Source of the DNA: JAFGPS01 sp964570855 | Lineage (GTDB): Bacteria; Planctomycetota; Phycisphaerae; Sedimentisphaerales; Anaerobacaceae | DNA: 64,000 bases | Direction of reading: 5' to 3' | Assembly: GCA_964570855.1 (NCBI GenBank) | Contig: CAZMZR010000003.1 | Location: 7,976-71,975 of the forward strand | Part shown: one piece after another, positions 1 through 7,785 of the stretch | How the letters are laid out: each line of letters starts with the position of its first letter | Position numbering within the stretch: position 1 is the first letter of the stretch | Notes under the pieces: generated by a model | Told to the model about the DNA's origin: nothing | The model's input: the letters and a program-made list of their open reading frames with translations, nothing else | The model's database searches: none | Made by a program: the position numbers and the translations under genes

Positions 1-374
1 GAGAATGCACGTTGCGATTTTCTAATAACAGGCTTCTTGTGTGTGTCTATATCTCCAACCAATATTAACTCTTTGCTTCTTACGGCCATAACCATAAGAG
101 ATGCCGGAGTTTGACTCAAAGACACAATTTTATTGATGAGAAACGGATGATTGTGTTTATAAAGGTGTAAAATATTGCTTTTTTCATCGAGTATATATAG
201 TGATGCGTACCGTATAGAAACCAACTTGGGTATATTTTTTATGCATACATCTGCAATTCGATCAATATCAAGGCAGTTTATCTGACGAGCCAAAGGAGTC
301 ACTTGCTCAAGAAGAGAAAGACCACCATTGTAATTATTTTCTGTGCTACCGAAATTATTATCGGTCTGATCCAT
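1..374 (-). CDS. GAF-domain protein, C-terminally truncated by window edge
   Basis: An open frame runs from an ATG at 374 off the left edge, giving 124 codons without a stop. After about 25 polar residues the translation reads like a GAF domain: a helix (LLEQVTPLARQINCLDIDRI), then strands containing RYASLYILDEKSNILHLYKH, and a later strand ELILVGDID. GAF domains bind small ligands or mediate dimerisation in sensory proteins. The output domain lies outside the window, so a kinase, phosphatase or diguanylate cyclase cannot be told apart. No strong ribosome-binding site precedes the ATG. The frame was found by translating the minus strand at the edge. Confidence 0.6.
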   Translation of the reverse strand, partial: MDQTDNNFGSTENNYNGGLSLLEQVTPLARQINCLDIDRIADVCIKNIPKLVSIRYASLYILDEKSNILHLYKHNHPFLINKIVSLSQTPASLMVMAVRSKELILVGDIDTHKKPVIRKSQRAF

Positions 375-759
375 AAGCAAAAATACACACTTTTATTGCA
401 TATAATCAATTCTATACAACAACACAATCTTATCAATTTTTGTATCGGATGTTTTTTAAGGCCCATTTGGTAAAAAAGTATTATTTCAACGTTTAAAATG
501 GCCTGGAAATGCAACTTTTCAGAAGAATCTATCCTTATTAATAAAGAAAGCATCCAACTTTTAAGCTATTGAGATTTTACATGTCTATCTCTACGTTTTC
601 GGAGGTTAGTGAAAGGGCGATTTATAAAAATATGAATTAATTCTTTAAAAATTTCATAAAAAAAGTTGACTAATATAAAATCATGTTTTACATTTTATAA
701 AATATATTATAGAATTTTAGCCGTTTAAGAATCTTTTATCGATTGTTGAGAGTGAATCA
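375..759. other. AT-rich intergenic spacer
   Basis: This spacer separates the leftward GAF gene from the rightward MerR-like gene. It is very AT-rich and I see no convincing coding frame. One promoter-like element (666-694) is annotated separately. A spurious minus-strand frame at 299-553 overlaps the GAF gene and is not protein-like. Confidence 0.5.
666..694 (+). promoter_or_regulatory. Candidate sigma-70-type promoter
   Basis: TTGACT (666-671), a 17-nt spacer and TACATT (689-694) resemble -35 and -10 boxes. Transcription would start near 701 and read into the small frame at 760 and the MerR-like gene. In such AT-rich DNA a match like this can arise by chance. Confidence 0.35.
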
Positions 760-921
760 ATGAACTTTTCCTTTAGAAAACAATACGAATTGATATCAAC
801 CAATCGATGCAGAATCTCATACTTTTTTACCCGTAAATATCGTTTTGTAACTTATTCATATTGCTTTCAAGCTCACGATATCACTGATGACGCAATGCAT
901 ATGATGACTTTGGATAAATAG
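760..921 (+). CDS. Possible small ORF, 53 residues, unknown
   Basis: An ATG-to-TAG frame of 54 codons ends 9 bp before the MerR-like start. The product is rich in aromatic residues in its middle third and ends in an acidic, Met-rich stretch (AHDITDDAMHMMTLDK). A weak GAGAG lies about 8 nt upstream of the ATG. I recognise no domain. It may be translated as the first gene of a two-gene unit, or it may be chance; conservation would decide. Confidence 0.2.
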   Translation: MNFSFRKQYELISTNRCRISYFFTRKYRFVTYSYCFQAHDITDDAMHMMTLDK

Positions 922-930
922 CCCGAACAA

Positions 931-1209
931 ATGCAACAAGAAGTTAAAACCGAAACCATGAAAATACCAACGAAGCTTTATCGAATCGGCGAATTAGTAG
1001 CCTATACCCCCTTCTCACGACAGACTATACATAACTATACGATAATGGGTCTCATTCAGGAAGCAAAATGGACCGATGGCGGTCATCGTTTGTACGATGA
1101 ATCCGTATTTGAAAGGCTTTCACAAATCATCCAGCTTAGGAAAAAAAAGACTCTTATGGAAATAAGAGAAATTTTTTCCAAAGAAAAAATAAGGAAACAA
1201 AAAGAATAA
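931..1209 (+). CDS. Small MerR-like DNA-binding protein
   Basis: The 92-residue product contains a MerR-type winged helix-turn-helix: a YRIGELVAYTPFSRQTIHNY helix pair, then the wing TDGGHRLYDESVFERLSQI. After the DNA-binding part only a short Lys/Glu-rich helix remains, so there is no effector-binding domain. Such stand-alone MerR-like modules act as small transcription factors or excisionase-like proteins. No good ribosome-binding site precedes 931; an internal Met at 958 (MKIPTKLYRIGEL) is an equally plausible start and sits right at the domain. It lies just upstream of a flgB-like gene and a flagellar-type sigma factor, so a role in motility gene control is possible but unproven. Confidence 0.7.
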   Translation: MQQEVKTETMKIPTKLYRIGELVAYTPFSRQTIHNYTIMGLIQEAKWTDGGHRLYDESVFERLSQIIQLRKKKTLMEIREIFSKEKIRKQKE

Positions 1210-1306
1210 TTTCTCGCATAAAAGTAAGAGCAAAATAGTTTTAGCTTTATATCGACTTGCTTTTATTAAAAATAAAAATTTGTAGAAAGAAACGAAAGGA
1301 TCAAGG

Positions 1307-1402
1307 ATGATAAATTCGGTTTCGCTTTTAACATATCTTCTTTCCTTTTCCAGCTTCGTTTTTACCTGTAATGAAGGAACTTTTATATGGAGCTGCTTGT
1401 AA
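1307..1402 (+). CDS. Possible 31-residue hydrophobic peptide
   Basis: An ATG preceded by a purine-rich AAAGGATCAAGG starts a 32-codon frame whose product is dominated by a hydrophobic segment (SVSLLTYLLSFSSFVF) and ends TAA 29 bp before flgB. It could be a leader or small membrane peptide. Its size makes chance a serious alternative. Confidence 0.2.
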   Translation: MINSVSLLTYLLSFSSFVFTCNEGTFIWSCL

Positions 1403-1431
1403 AATAATACCCCCGATAGGAAGGATAGTTT

Positions 1432-1848
1432 ATGAATCTGACATCATTGATAACAGATAATATTTCTGAAATACTGAAGAAGATAATAGAATTCACACAA
1501 GCTCGCCAAAAAATTCTCGCTCAAAACATAACGAATCTGAACATGCCGGGTTTTATACCTAAAGAGTTGGAGGTGAATGAGTTTTCCGACTTGTTACACA
1601 ACGCTATTGACGAGCATATAAGATCTCAGCGCCTCATTTTACAAGATAGCGAAAATATCAAATTCGGTTTAAGTGGCAGCTTTGTGGCAAACCCGGTTAA
1701 CGATGAAACCAGCAAAGAACTCCTTGAAGAAAACAGAGACGAATATATTGAATTACAAGTCAACAAGCTTTGGGAAAATTCCCTAAACCAAAAAATGGCA
1801 GCAGAATTGCTCAAACAGAAACAAGATTTTATCCTAAGCAATTATTAA
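1432..1848 (+). CDS. flgB: FlgB-like flagellar basal-body rod protein
   Basis: The 138-residue product has the flagellar rod N-terminal signature LAQNITNLNMPGFIPKEL (family form LAxNIANxxTPGYK), followed by FSDLL. Its C-terminal helix (NKLWENSLNQKMAAELLKQK) matches the usual FlgB end. FlgB forms the proximal rod of the flagellar motor and is about 130 residues in most bacteria, so this copy is full length. The start is supported by AGGAAGGA eight bases upstream of the ATG. FlgB genes are normally followed by flgC and fliE; neither is here. The next gene encodes a FliA/WhiG-type sigma factor, which keeps the flagellar context. Divergence in the TPGY motif (MPGF) suggests a fast-evolving or specialised copy. 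Confidence 0.8.
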   Translation: MNLTSLITDNISEILKKIIEFTQARQKILAQNITNLNMPGFIPKELEVNEFSDLLHNAIDEHIRSQRLILQDSENIKFGLSGSFVANPVNDETSKELLEENRDEYIELQVNKLWENSLNQKMAAELLKQKQDFILSNY

Positions 1849-2155
1849 ATATTTCGAGAAATAACACATTAATTCAGGGATTGTGTTTACAGAAAATAAA
1901 ATATTAAGGATCGGCGAGTATTTTAATAAGTCGGAAACAATTTTAATTAGAGAGGATTTATTATAAGCCTATCCTGATATCCTTATGAATATTGATACTA
2001 TTTATGATTTTTCGTTTTTAATTAAGTTTTTGGCAAAATCTGTCGGGGGTCCTGTAAAGTTATCGGCTTAAAAGTCGATAAGTAGTTGAGAGGCTTGTTG
2101 TAATCTGAGGATCTGTACTATTGTTTAGCACAATTTCTTTTCATGGAGGAATACT
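1849..2155. other. Intergenic spacer upstream of sigma factor
   Basis: About 300 bp, AT-rich, without a protein-like frame. A GGAGGAA ribosome-binding site lies at its end (2143-2149). I looked for a sigma-54 -24/-12 element (TTGGCA occurs near 2030) but the downstream GC element is missing. Confidence 0.45.
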
Positions 2156-2935
2156 GTGAAGACCGAACAAGAACTCAATATCGACCAAATATGGGAGAAT
2201 TTTTATAAAAACCGGGCTGACCAATATCGCAACCTGCTTATGGAACATTACCGGAGCCTTGTCAGATATTGTGCAGAACGATTACATAGCAAATTGCCCG
2301 ATAAAGTTGAGTTGGACGATCTTATCAGCGCCGGTAATTTCGGACTTATGGATGCCATTGATGCGTTCGACCCGAATCGCGGCGTAAAATTTGAGACATA
2401 CTGCTCACCCCGTATCAGAGGCTCTATTCTCGATGAGCTTAGGAGCATGGATTGGGTTCCGCGTTTAGTCCGAGCGAGAGCACACCAGCTTTCAAGAGCC
2501 ACACATTCACTCGAAACACACCTTGGTCGCAAACCAACTCAAAAGGAACTCGCCGAAGAGCTGGAGATGGATATGGATGAGTTCAACAGACTTCAGCGAG
2601 ATGCCAATGCAGTCAGCCTGGTTTCTCTCACCACAAAATACAACGAAGGCGATGGTGAAAAAGATATTCGTGAAATAGATGTTATTAAAGATGAGAGAAG
2701 TAAAAATCCTGTAATCGAAGCTCAAAAGCGAGATCTAAAGAACCTTCTAACAAAAGGCCTGACTCGTGCGGAACGTCTTATAATTGTCTTGTATTACTAC
2801 GAAGAAATGACAATGAAGGAAATTGGCGCAACGCTCGACTTATCCGAATCACGAGTCTCACAGATGCACTCATCTATTATTGCACGTCTAAAAGCTCAGA
2901 TGAATACTCGAAAAAAGGAGTTCTCAGTTGAATGA
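2156..2935 (+). CDS. fliA: RNA polymerase sigma factor, FliA/WhiG type
   Basis: This 259-residue sigma-70 family protein lacks region 1. Region 2 spans about residues 28-105 (LDDLISAGNFGLMDAIDAFD, then FETYCSPRIRGSILDELRS). Region 3 follows, with the family-typical RKPTQKELAEELEM. Region 4 (about 195-250) carries the helix-turn-helix MKEIGATLDLSESRVSQMHS. The domain set and length match the FliA/WhiG/SigD group that directs RNA polymerase to flagellar and chemotaxis promoters. Translation starts at GTG, fixed by a strong GGAGGAA seven bases upstream. It follows an flgB-like gene. I see no gene for the anti-sigma factor FlgM in the window. Confidence 0.9.
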   Translation: MKTEQELNIDQIWENFYKNRADQYRNLLMEHYRSLVRYCAERLHSKLPDKVELDDLISAGNFGLMDAIDAFDPNRGVKFETYCSPRIRGSILDELRSMDWVPRLVRARAHQLSRATHSLETHLGRKPTQKELAEELEMDMDEFNRLQRDANAVSLVSLTTKYNEGDGEKDIREIDVIKDERSKNPVIEAQKRDLKNLLTKGLTRAERLIIVLYYYEEMTMKEIGATLDLSESRVSQMHSSIIARLKAQMNTRKKEFSVE

Positions 2936-3149
2936 TAATCTATTCGCTAACTCTTGTGATAATCAAAAAAATCTCTCTCTTACCTGATATACACCACTAG
3001 AAATTCTTATCATCCATATATTCAACCTGGTTATTGAATTTTTGCACATAATCAGGCTTTTTGCGTAGATTTTACATACTTTTCCAAACAGATTTGATTT
3101 TCCCGGTATTTTCCTTATACTAAATTGCTTTCTTAAAAGGAGATTCATC

Positions 3150-4049
3150 ATGAAATTTACTAAAATGCATGGTTTAGGCAACGATTATATCTATGTCAAT
3201 TGTTTCAATGAAACAGTTGAGAACCCGGAAGAGCTTGCCAAAATCGTCAGCGATAGGCATCGTGGAATCGGTGCTGATGGATTGATTCTTATAATACCCT
3301 CAAATACCGCTGATGTTAAGATGCGTATTTTCAACGCAGACGGCTCCGAAGCCGAGATGTGTGGTAACGGCATCCGATGTGTCGCAAAATACGCTTACGA
3401 ACATAAATTAATAACAGCCGGTGAATCATATTCGGTTCCCGGACAAATGTCTTTCCCTGCTTCAATAAACATAGAAACCGGTAATGGAATCCTAACTGTG
3501 GGACTGATGGTCGATGAAAACGATACAGTACGCAAGGTTTGCGTGAACATGGGTCAGCCGATTTTGTCGCCAAACAAAATTCCTGTTGATATAACGGGCG
3601 AAACAGTGATAGAACGGCAAATATCTATATCAGGGGAAGAATTATCGATGACATGTGTATCAATGGGTAATCCACATGCAGTCTTTTTCTGTGATGATGT
3701 AGCTTCAATTGAGTTGAAAAAACTCGGACCGGCTATTGAAAACCATAGCCTGTTCCCTAACAGAATCAACGTCCATTTTGTTCAGATTAATAAACCTTCG
3801 GAATTTATTATGAGGACATGGGAGCGAGGCAGCGGAATAACAATGGCCTGCGGTACCGGTGCCTGTGCCTGCTGTGTTGCTTCAGTACTCACCGGAAGGC
3901 AGGAACGTGTATGCATCGGCCACTTACCAGGCGGTGATCTTGCCTTAAACTGGTTCGAGGCAGATAATTGTGTATATATGACAGGACCTGCTGTGGAAGT
4001 CTATGAAGGTATTTGGCCCGGAAATTCATGCTCACATACAAAGCCTTAA
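3150..4049 (+). CDS. dapF: Diaminopimelate epimerase
   Basis: DapF interconverts LL- and meso-diaminopimelate, the last step before lysine and a building block of peptidoglycan. Both catalytic cysteines are visible in their motifs: AEMCGNGIRC near residue 70 and MACGTGACACC near residue 230. The N-terminus MKFTKMHGLGNDYIYV is typical. At 299 residues it is slightly longer than the usual 270-285, mainly from a short tail after VYMTGPAVEVYEG. AAAAGGAGATTC upstream of the ATG supports the start. Its last 18 bases overlap the end of the convergent PilZ gene. A complete dapF fits reports that many planctomycetes make peptidoglycan. Confidence 0.96.
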   Translation: MKFTKMHGLGNDYIYVNCFNETVENPEELAKIVSDRHRGIGADGLILIIPSNTADVKMRIFNADGSEAEMCGNGIRCVAKYAYEHKLITAGESYSVPGQMSFPASINIETGNGILTVGLMVDENDTVRKVCVNMGQPILSPNKIPVDITGETVIERQISISGEELSMTCVSMGNPHAVFFCDDVASIELKKLGPAIENHSLFPNRINVHFVQINKPSEFIMRTWERGSGITMACGTGACACCVASVLTGRQERVCIGHLPGGDLALNWFEADNCVYMTGPAVEVYEGIWPGNSCSHTKP

Positions 4050-4385
4050 AGGTCGGCAAAATTCCACGGCTACTCCAAATCTCTGAGATGGTCTATTTCC
4101 ATAACCACCCGAATCATCAGTATCCTCTGTTCTCAATACTTTTGCATAACCTGCTATTTTACCCCCGAATTCAAGCAGCCCGTGAGTTGGTGGTATCCTT
4201 AAATTTACTTTTAATAAATCGCCTGGTTTGTATGCATTCGAGTCGGTCTTAAAATATAAACCGCCGGGACAAAGATTAACGGTACAACCAGCCTGATATT
4301 GTTCCTTTAATGAACCAACTTGAACACAGGAAATGTCAAACTTCACTCCCAAACGTTTAAATTTTCGTTCTTCGGATCCTTCCAT
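4032..4385 (-). CDS. PilZ domain protein (c-di-GMP receptor)
   Basis: The 117-residue product is a single PilZ domain. The N-terminal arginine motif RxxxR is present (RKFKR, residues 7-11). The second motif reads NLCPGG where the family usually has (D/N)xSxxG, so the serine is replaced by cysteine. PilZ domains bind cyclic di-GMP and control motility or exopolysaccharide. A GGAGGT ribosome-binding site lies upstream of the ATG at 4385. The 3' end overlaps dapF by 18 bp in convergent orientation. Proximity to a flagellar sigma factor and a two-component pair suggests a lifestyle-switching role; this is inference. Confidence 0.85.
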   Translation of the reverse strand: MEGSEERKFKRLGVKFDISCVQVGSLKEQYQAGCTVNLCPGGLYFKTDSNAYKPGDLLKVNLRIPPTHGLLEFGGKIAGYAKVLRTEDTDDSGGYGNRPSQRFGVAVEFCRPLRLCM

Positions 4386-4579
4386 TGAATACCTCCATGC
4401 AAAATCCTTTATAATCTATCATCCACATTGAATTACAATAATATAAAGAGCAAAACTTATTCCAAAACACTTTCATGTTAATACCCCATTTTAACTTCCA
4501 CAAGTCCATCAGCAGTATAAGGTTATGGATATTATTAATAAGATAAGATATATATACATTTATTTAATTAGTAGAGGAC

Positions 4580-4595
4580 GTTGATATATATCAAC
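4580..4595. promoter_or_regulatory. Perfect 16-bp palindrome, candidate operator
   Basis: GTTGATATATATCAAC is a perfect palindrome. A second copy at 4729-4744 shares the GTTG-N8-CAAC frame and matches at 14 of 16 positions. Two such sites 149 bp apart upstream of a kinase/response-regulator operon look like binding sites for a dimeric regulator, possibly the operon's own response regulator. Confidence 0.5.
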
Positions 4596-4728
4596 AACAA
4601 GCTTTGTCTTAATTGCTTTTCTTCGTAATTTCTTTATAAATTATCAAGCTTTAGTTGCTTATTTTATAGAATGTTATGTGTTTTTGCTAAACAAGCTTCC
4701 CTCGCTGTCCGAGAAAAGTAACGTAGAT

Positions 4729-4744
4729 GTTGTTATTTATCAAC
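4729..4744. promoter_or_regulatory. Second GTTG-N8-CAAC site next to the -35 box
   Basis: GTTGTTATTTATCAAC differs from the palindrome at 4580 at two central positions. It ends eight bases before the -35 box of the kinase promoter, a position where a bound dimer would contact RNA polymerase. Confidence 0.5.
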
Positions 4745-4752
4745 ACGAGTAC

Positions 4753-4781
4753 TTGACAGTATAACACAAAGAGCATATTAT
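4753..4781 (+). promoter_or_regulatory. Consensus sigma-70 promoter of the kinase operon
   Basis: TTGACA (4753-4758), a 17-nt spacer and TATTAT (4776-4781) form a near-perfect promoter. The expected transcription start, about seven bases after the -10 box, falls on or next to the kinase ATG at 4789. No ribosome-binding site is present, so the mRNA is probably leaderless. Confidence 0.7.
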
Positions 4782-4788
4782 CATAACT

Positions 4789-5916
4789 ATGGGTGAACAA
4801 CGAGAAATTGATACAAACAACTCTAAGGTTTCTAAGGTACATACTACAAATTCCTTTTTGGATTTTGACTTATCTGCGAGGTCGTTCATCCGGTTATTAC
4901 CAATTGGAATCATTATCTTTAATCAAGATTTAAAGATTATAGAGGCAAATTCCCAGGCGGCAGAGATGATTCATGTAGGCACTTATATCGATAAATCTCT
5001 TGCAAAAGGAACAGATGACAAGATATGGCAAAACTGGACCAAACTTCTCAAAGAAGTAACTTCAACAGTAAAAACATTCAGGTTTAACGAAGTAGAATAT
5101 ACTGTTGATAACAAAACCAAACTCCTGAGAATAATCTGCACATCCTTCCAGCAAACTAAGACCTCAGGAAACAATGGCGGAATCATCCTAATAGAAGATG
5201 TCACCGAAAAAGCCGACTTTCAAACCCAAATTACCAATACTGAAAGATTGGCCGCCGTTGGAAAACTTGCCTCCAAGGTCGCTCACGAACTTAACAATCC
5301 TTTGGATGGAATACTACGATACATAAATCTTACATTGAGGGCTGTTGATCAGGAGAATCTCGAAAAACCAAAAGAGTACCTAATCCAATGCCGTCAGGGA
5401 CTTATGCGAATGATTCAAATCGTAAAAGAGCTTTTGGAATTCTCCCGCAGCACTTATTCACCATTTGAATTTGTCTCAATAGAACAAATTGTCGAAGATG
5501 CCCTCAAAACGATGAACTTAAAAGTAGAAGCTCTTAATATACAGATAATAAGAAACTACAATGCCGGCCTGCCAAAAATCAGAAGTGGAAATCTGTTCCA
5601 GGTATTCTGTAACCTCACAAAAAACGCCCTTGATGCAATGCCGGACGGCGGTCAAATAAAAATCTCAACTTCTTTAGAAAATGATAACACTATTGTTGTT
5701 GAATTTCGTGACACCGGTACGGGATTACCGCCTGAAAATATTAAAGCTATATTCGAGCCATTTTTTACGACAAAAGAAAAAGGTAAAGGTACCGGCCTGG
5801 GACTGGCAATATGCAGGGATATAATCGAGAGATATCACGGCACCTTAACCGCTCGGAACGCCCCGGAAGGCGGCAGCATTTTCAATGTATATTTGCCGGT
5901 GCCAACTAATCCTTGA
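4789..5916 (+). CDS. Soluble PAS-domain histidine kinase (NtrB/AtoS-like)
   Basis: The 375-residue protein has no membrane segment. A PAS domain starts at about residue 30 (RLLPIGIIIFNQDLKIIEAN). The HisKA helix carries the phosphorylated histidine, H166, in KVAHELNNPLDGI. The ATPase domain shows an N-box (TKNALDAM, about 280) and glycine boxes DTGTGLP and GKGTGLGLAI. It will phosphorylate the response regulator encoded 27 bp downstream. The HELNNPL motif is typical of kinases paired with sigma-54 activators. The consensus promoter places the mRNA start at the ATG, so translation appears leaderless. The signal sensed is unknown. Confidence 0.9.
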   Translation: MGEQREIDTNNSKVSKVHTTNSFLDFDLSARSFIRLLPIGIIIFNQDLKIIEANSQAAEMIHVGTYIDKSLAKGTDDKIWQNWTKLLKEVTSTVKTFRFNEVEYTVDNKTKLLRIICTSFQQTKTSGNNGGIILIEDVTEKADFQTQITNTERLAAVGKLASKVAHELNNPLDGILRYINLTLRAVDQENLEKPKEYLIQCRQGLMRMIQIVKELLEFSRSTYSPFEFVSIEQIVEDALKTMNLKVEALNIQIIRNYNAGLPKIRSGNLFQVFCNLTKNALDAMPDGGQIKISTSLENDNTIVVEFRDTGTGLPPENIKAIFEPFFTTKEKGKGTGLGLAICRDIIERYHGTLTARNAPEGGSIFNVYLPVPTNP

Positions 5917-5943
5917 TACAAATAAAAATCCTTTGGAGATTTT

Positions 5944-7329
5944 ATGAACGAAAAGAACATTCTTGTAATTGACGACGATAAAATCATAACAGACTCTCTT
6001 TGTGAGTTTCTGTCTCTCGAAGGATTTCAGACCGACGGCGCTGAAACTATCAAGAGCGCCCTGTCTAAATTGGATGAAAAGCGCTATAACCTGATCATAA
6101 CAGATGTCAACCTGCCCGATGGTAACGGCCTCGATTTACTGGATACAATTAAGAAAAAATATCCGCAAACAGTAGTTATTGTAGTAACCGGTTACGGCAC
6201 TATAGACAGTGCCGTCAAAGCTATAAAACAAGGCGCATACGAATATCTGACAAAACCCATTATTGATGATGAATTGCGATTGGCGGTTGAAAAAGCCATT
6301 CATCAACAATCGCTTATGAGCGAAAACGAACGTCTGCGATTGCAACTCGAACGCAAATACAGGTTAGAGAATATCATCAGTCAGGATTATAAAATGTCAA
6401 AGATTTTTGACCTGATCGAAGCAATCGCCGACACCAGAGCTACAATATTAATGACAGGCCCCTCCGGTACAGGTAAAAGCCTGCTGGCAAGAGCAATACA
6501 CAACCGTTCGAGCCGGCGAAATGAAGCTTTCGTCGAGGTAAGCTGTGGAGCCCTTCCGGAGACACTGCTCGAAAGCGAGCTGTTCGGACATGTAAAAGGG
6601 TCATTTACAGGTGCCGTTAATAATAAGGAAGGCAAGTTTTTAGCTGCAAACGGCGGAACAATTTTCCTGGATGAAATTGCCAATGCTTCACCGGCACTTC
6701 AGAACAAGCTGCTACGGGTTTTGGAAAATCAGCAATTCGAACCGGTCGGCAGCAATAAAACAGAAACTGTCAATACCAGAATTATACTCGCCTCCAATCG
6801 TAATCTGGAACAGGAGGTACAGCAAGGCAGATTCAGGGATGATTTATACTACCGGATAAATGTAATAACAATAGAGCTGCCGCCTCTGTGTGAAAGAGTC
6901 AGTGACGTCCGTTTGTTGGCGGAACATTTTTTGAGGATTTATTGTGCACAGAACAACAGGCAAAAGTTCGGTATAACCGATGAAGCGATGCAATATCTGG
7001 AGCGCTATTTTTGGCCCGGCAACGTTCGCGAACTGGAAAAGATCATCGAACGAGCGGCATTATTAGGCAAAGGTAAATTCATAGGTCCCGAAGATTTGCC
7101 GGATGTAATTAAACAGGAGCAAAAACAGCATCAGACAATATACAAATCCATAAGCCTTAAAGAAGCTCTGGCCGAACCCGAGAAAAATATTATCCGCCAG
7201 GCCCTGGAAACCAATCACTGGAACAGACAGGCCACCGCCAGGGCGCTTCAGATAAACCGCACAACATTATTCAAAAAAATGAAACACTACGGTCTTTACG
7301 ATGAGGCCGAACAATTAGGATTGATCTGA
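5944..7329 (+). CDS. Sigma-54-dependent response regulator (NtrC/AtoC family)
   Basis: The 461-residue protein has the full NtrC layout. The receiver domain (1-125) has phospho-acceptor D54 in DVNLPDG and an N-terminal acidic patch DDDK. The AAA+ domain (about 143-375) has Walker A GPSGTGKS, Walker B GGTIFLDEI and the sigma-54 contact loop GSFTGA. A Fis-type helix-turn-helix (about 420-455) ends the protein (RQATARALQINRTTLFKKMK). It activates sigma-54 promoters after phosphorylation by the kinase encoded just upstream. The contact loop reads GSFTGA rather than GAFTGA, a one-residue variation. CTTTGGAG upstream supports the start. Its targets are not visible in the window. Confidence 0.94.
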   Translation: MNEKNILVIDDDKIITDSLCEFLSLEGFQTDGAETIKSALSKLDEKRYNLIITDVNLPDGNGLDLLDTIKKKYPQTVVIVVTGYGTIDSAVKAIKQGAYEYLTKPIIDDELRLAVEKAIHQQSLMSENERLRLQLERKYRLENIISQDYKMSKIFDLIEAIADTRATILMTGPSGTGKSLLARAIHNRSSRRNEAFVEVSCGALPETLLESELFGHVKGSFTGAVNNKEGKFLAANGGTIFLDEIANASPALQNKLLRVLENQQFEPVGSNKTETVNTRIILASNRNLEQEVQQGRFRDDLYYRINVITIELPPLCERVSDVRLLAEHFLRIYCAQNNRQKFGITDEAMQYLERYFWPGNVRELEKIIERAALLGKGKFIGPEDLPDVIKQEQKQHQTIYKSISLKEALAEPEKNIIRQALETNHWNRQATARALQINRTTLFKKMKHYGLYDEAEQLGLI

Positions 7330-7785
7330 AAAAACGATAGCAGAATCGAGTTAGTTCTTATAACGGTAAAATACTATACTAATTCAGGGCATTCAACACA
7401 GGGTGACATTTTTCCTATCTCCTCATCGATAAAACAGTTAGCATAAAGACCCCTGCTTTTTGCGGAGGGAGGGGAGAAGGAAGAGAAAAGCAGGGGCAAA
7501 AATGAAAAAGCTATTGTTATTATATCTCATTTGAAGGCCCCGGGTCAACACAAATACCCACAAATTAGACGGGAAAACGGCTTTTTTTACATTTTTTTAT
7601 CGTCCGAAAACAGCGGATATAAACTGCCATCGATAAGCATATTACCGGCGTGACACTCAGCCATATTCTTATACCCTATAACATAATAATCCAAAATGTC
7701 ACCCCCGCTATCTGACCTTTTATGGAATTTCCTCAAACGACGAGAGACCAGGGAATCTGAAAAACAACATACATAGAATATGAAA
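7330..7785. other. Structured intergenic region
   Basis: A 456-bp spacer between convergent genes. It holds an 11-bp stem with a purine loop (7450-7496), a ten-codon frame right after it (7512-7544), and T-rich runs near 7584-7600 that could end transcription of the response-regulator operon. No larger protein-like frame was found. Confidence 0.5.
7450..7496 (+). repeat. Inverted repeat with 25-nt purine loop
   Basis: The arms CCCCTGCTTTT (7450-7460) and AAAAGCAGGGG (7486-7496) pair perfectly over 11 bp. The loop is almost entirely purine (G/A). There is no adjacent T-tract, so it is not a classical terminator. It may be a small RNA, an RNA-stability element at the 3' end of the operon, or a protein-binding hairpin. 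Confidence 0.55.

Larger units (their letters stand above)
4386..4788. other. Divergent control region between PilZ gene and kinase operon
   Basis: This 400-bp AT-rich region contains no gene. It carries two related 16-bp palindromes (4580-4595 and 4729-4744) and a consensus promoter (4753-4781), each annotated separately. The PilZ promoter must lie near 4400-4450 on the minus strand but I cannot pick it out. Confidence 0.6.

Noticed and set aside
299..553. Minus-strand frame overlapping the GAF gene
   Set aside because: Composition is random (Cys/Ile runs) and it overlaps the better GAF frame.
2025..2045. Sigma-54 promoter before the FliA-type sigma gene
   Set aside because: Only a TTGGCA element exists; the -12 GC element is not at the required spacing.
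7450..7496. SRP or 6S RNA
   Set aside because: None of the conserved loops or motifs of those RNAs is present, only the stem and purine loop.
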